Part shown: positions 4,756 to 6,358 of the stretch, piece after piece | How the letters are laid out: the number at the start of each line of letters is the position of its first letter | How positions within the stretch are numbered: position 1 is the first letter of the stretch | Source: an uncultured Clostridiaceae bacterium | GTDB lineage: Bacteria; Bacillota; Clostridia; TANB77; CAG-508 | DNA: 6,358 nucleotides | NCBI GenBank assembly: GCA_958402495.1 | Contig: CATXTS010000114.1 | Location: 1 to 6,358, forward strand | Direction of reading: 5' to 3' | The notes under the pieces: model-generated | Database searches by the model: none | What the model was told of the DNA's origin: nothing | What the model saw: only the letters and a program-made list of their open reading frames with translations | Program-made: the position numbers and the translations under genes

Positions 4756-5157
4756 ATGAAAGTAATATTAAAAGAACCAGAGCAAAAGCAAAAGAAAGTA
4801 GATATAGGAAAGGTTGATTTGAAAAATATATATCAGTTAATCAAATGTGATACAGTTGAAAGATATTCTTTTATAAAAGAATTGGAATATCACAATATTG
4901 ATGTTTTGGTTGATGAAGAAGGCAAATTCAAAGAAGATGCTAAACCAAATATAATTATCTGCACAAGCGAACCTCATCTTAAAATTTTGAATGTTTTATT
5001 AGGAAATGTTTTGTTCGTGGGTGTAGATAAAAATAATAAATGGATTGGTCTTAATAAAGAGCAAATGGATATTGTTAATAATCTTCTAAACAAATATATC
5101 ATTCCAGAACCAAAGTTAAATGTCATATTTACGGAATTAAAAGACATCTTTATATAA
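4756..5157 (+). CDS. DUF3846-like protein (133 aa)
   Basis: This 133-residue protein begins MKVILKEPEQKQKKVDIGKV and continues with DLKNIYQLI, a central LVDEEGKFKEDAKPN, then LLGNVLFVGVDKNNKWIGLN and a helix EQMDIVNNLLNKY. The order (an MKVxxxEP start, a helix, a D/NEEGKL-like turn, then G-x-hydrophobic-VG followed by a short helix) matches my memory of DUF3846. Members are small proteins of unknown function found on plasmids, integrative elements and phages. The C-terminal ~20 residues (PEPKLNVIFTELKDIFI) extend beyond the usual domain. AGAGAGG lies 8 bases before the ATG, after promoter P4. The gene comes directly before parB with only the 26-bp palindrome and a short leader between them, so it probably shares a transcript with the partition genes. 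No biochemical role is known to me. Confidence 0.72.
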   Translation: MKVILKEPEQKQKKVDIGKVDLKNIYQLIKCDTVERYSFIKELEYHNIDVLVDEEGKFKEDAKPNIIICTSEPHLKILNVLLGNVLFVGVDKNNKWIGLNKEQMDIVNNLLNKYIIPEPKLNVIFTELKDIFI

Positions 5158-5159
5158 AA

Positions 5160-5185
5160 TATAGGTGGAAGTACTTCCACCTATA
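5160..5185. repeat. Perfect palindrome, copy 2 (before parB)
   Basis: The same 20-bp core as at 2631-2650 occupies 5163-5182, extended by TAT/ATA to a 26-bp perfect palindrome. The flanks differ from copy 1 (AA/TT there), yet both copies pair, so symmetry is maintained beyond the identical core. No T-run follows (TATAGAATAG), so intrinsic termination is unlikely. It lies 3 bases after the 133-aa stop codon and 38 bases before the parB ATG. Candidate roles are a ParB-binding centromere or operator, or an RNA hairpin that sets the level of parBA. Confidence 0.85.
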
Positions 5186-5223
5186 GAATAGATAAAAAAT
5201 AAGAATTGAAGGAGATAATAAAA

Positions 5224-6021
5224 ATGGCACTAAATGATTTAATGAGTAACGGAGTAAAAACAAAAAAAATACATATAGATGATATTAGATTGAATAAACT
5301 TAATAACTACCCTTTAAGTGAAATAGAAGAACTTGAAAAATCTATTTTAGAATATGGGCAACTTGAAAATGGAATTGCCTATGAAGAAGATTGTGGGGAT
5401 AACAAAAAATATACATTATTAAGCGGACATAGAAGATGTACTGCAATTAAACATCTATATGATAAAGGATTGCATGATGGTATGGTTGATGTGAGATTGG
5501 AACAAAAGCCATCAACTATCTATGAAGAAAAGAAGAAAATAAACCATGCAAATTTGCAAAGAAAACTAAAACCAGAGGAAATACAAGAAATAAGAAAATC
5601 GGCAATCAACCTAGCATTACAGGAATTTGAAAGAAGAAAAGGAACTGATGAAGAAATCAAATTTAATAGTGATTGTAAAAATTTAAGTGAATGGGTTGGA
5701 AAAGAAGTAGGTATTAGTGGTAGACAAGTTAGAACGTACCTAAAACAAATGAAAGAAGAAAATAATACTAATAATAAAGATAATGAAAATAACAAAAATG
5801 AACAAGAAAAGCCACAATACACAAGAACACAAGTTATAAAGGAATTATTATCAATCGCAAGAAAGATTGATAAATTAAATGACAAAATAACTACTAATGA
5901 ATTAGAAATCATATTTGAAGGAAATGGAAAAAAGTGTTCAGTTTCAACACTTTTAAATAAAGAAAGTGAAAGATTTAATTTTTTCGCAAGTTATATTGAA
6001 AATAATAGAAAAGGAGAGTAA
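5224..6021 (+). CDS. parB: ParB-family partition protein
   Basis: This 265-residue protein binds a centromere site and works with ParA to segregate the element at cell division. Residues ~14-125 form the ParB/RepB/Spo0J N-terminal domain. They include the helix LSEIEELEKSILEYGQL and the arginine box G68-H-R70-R71 in LLSGHRRCTAI, matching the family GERR nucleotide-binding motif. NLQR follows at 110-113, before KLKPEE. A helix-turn-helix spans about 153-176 (LSEWVGKEVGISGRQVRTYL). An Asn/Glu/Lys-rich linker (178-198) leads to a C-terminal domain, probably for dimerisation. ATG 5224 is chosen over the in-frame TTG at 5206, because that TTG would place the ribosome site AAGGAG (5209-5214) inside the gene. 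parA starts 5 bases after its stop codon. It might also repress its own or other promoters, as some plasmid ParB proteins do. Confidence 0.9.
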   Translation: MALNDLMSNGVKTKKIHIDDIRLNKLNNYPLSEIEELEKSILEYGQLENGIAYEEDCGDNKKYTLLSGHRRCTAIKHLYDKGLHDGMVDVRLEQKPSTIYEEKKKINHANLQRKLKPEEIQEIRKSAINLALQEFERRKGTDEEIKFNSDCKNLSEWVGKEVGISGRQVRTYLKQMKEENNTNNKDNENNKNEQEKPQYTRTQVIKELLSIARKIDKLNDKITTNELEIIFEGNGKKCSVSTLLNKESERFNFFASYIENNRKGE

Positions 6022-6026
6022 GAAAA

Positions 6027-6358
6027 ATGAAAGTTTATTCAATACAAAATAAAAAAGGTGGAGTTGCAAAAACTCAAACCGCATTAAATTTAGCATATTA
6101 TTTATCACAACATGAAAAGAAAGTCTTATTAGTAGATAATGACCCACAAGCAAATACAACAAAAATTGTATTAAAACCAAAGGAAAAAGGCGGAAAAGAC
6201 AATGCTTTGAAACTTGTTGAGAAATATAACAAAACAGGAAAAGAATTGTTAGAAAGTTGTAATGTATTACATAATTATGTAATGCAAACACCTTTTGAAA
6301 AAGATATTAGCGATATTTATTTAGACCCTAAAATCATTAAACAAACAATTCAACACAC
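6027..6358 (+). CDS. parA: ParA-family partition ATPase, N-terminal part (runs off window)
   Basis: The first 110 residues are present and the frame is open to the last base. The deviant Walker A motif is K10-G-G-V-A-K15-T16 within NKKGGVAKT, with the signature lysine K10 and catalytic-loop K15 intact. The Walker A' strand is LLVDNDPQAN (34-43), including D37 and D39. These define the ParA/MinD/Soj group, which binds nucleoid DNA in an ATP-dependent way and moves ParB-bound plasmid. No helix-turn-helix precedes the ATPase domain, so this is the short (type Ib/Soj-like) form that lacks the N-terminal autorepressor domain. The ribosome site AAGGAGAG (6011-6018) lies inside the end of parB, so translation of the two is coupled. 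Residues 50-110 (lysine-rich) are less conserved. The C-terminus, with Walker B, lies beyond the window. Confidence 0.92.
   Translation, partial: MKVYSIQNKKGGVAKTQTALNLAYYLSQHEKKVLLVDNDPQANTTKIVLKPKEKGGKDNALKLVEKYNKTGKELLESCNVLHNYVMQTPFEKDISDIYLDPKIIKQTIQH

Noticed and set aside
5206..5208. TTG as parB start
   Set aside because: It would put the strong AAGGAG ribosome site inside the gene and has no site of its own; ATG 5224 fits.
5520..5912. Minus-strand frame of 130 codons inside parB, and the other minus-strand frames
   Set aside because: They are antisense shadows of well-supported + strand genes. Their hydrophobic, Leu/Phe/Ser-rich composition is the complement of Lys/Glu/Asn-rich coding, and they lack ribosome sites.

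Overview
The window reads as part of a mobilizable plasmid or integrative mobilizable/conjugative element from a low-GC Firmicute (Bacillota; Clostridia or Erysipelotrichia-like). The basis is very AT-rich coding sequence, AGA/ATA-rich codon use, strong AAGGAG-type ribosome binding sites, consensus TTGACA-17-TATAAT promoters, and the pairing of a relaxase module with a partition module. No replication initiator, integrase, oriT or resistance gene could be recognised. Every supported gene is on the + strand.

Region 1 (1-2275) is a mobilization operon. It holds the 3' end of an unknown gene, a small ribbon-helix-helix MobC-like protein, and a 561-residue relaxase with an intact H-x-D-x4-H-x-H motif. 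It closes with an intrinsic terminator that overlaps the relaxase stop codon.

Region 2 (2290-5160) is the unusual part: an accessory block of small genes. Four near-identical promoter/operator repeats (2290, 3675, 4252, 4695) each start a short transcription unit. Each repeat carries an ATGTGT-N10-ACACAT dyad over a perfect or near-perfect sigma-A promoter, so one repressor could control all four units. The units are: (a) an 82-aa protein plus a 313-aa protein, with an unusually structured gap between them; (b) a GC-richer unit with a 91-aa protein, a small gene broken by a one-base frameshift, and a possible truncated MobC-like start; (c) a very acidic 66-aa protein plus a 43-aa single-membrane-helix protein; (d) a DUF3846-like 133-aa protein that leads into the partition genes. 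Units (a) and (b) end in intrinsic terminators. I see none at the end of (c), so (c) may read into (d).

Region 3 (5160-6358) is the partition module: a ParB-family protein followed by the N-terminal part of a ParA ATPase that runs off the window. The order parB-parA is the reverse of the usual one. A 20-bp perfect palindrome lies just before parB, and an identical copy lies before the 313-aa gene. The bases flanking the two copies differ but still pair, so this is a candidate centromere-like site, operator or attenuator.

Together: a transfer module, a co-regulated array of small accessory genes resembling exchangeable cassettes, and a stability module that appears to lie in the same regulon.
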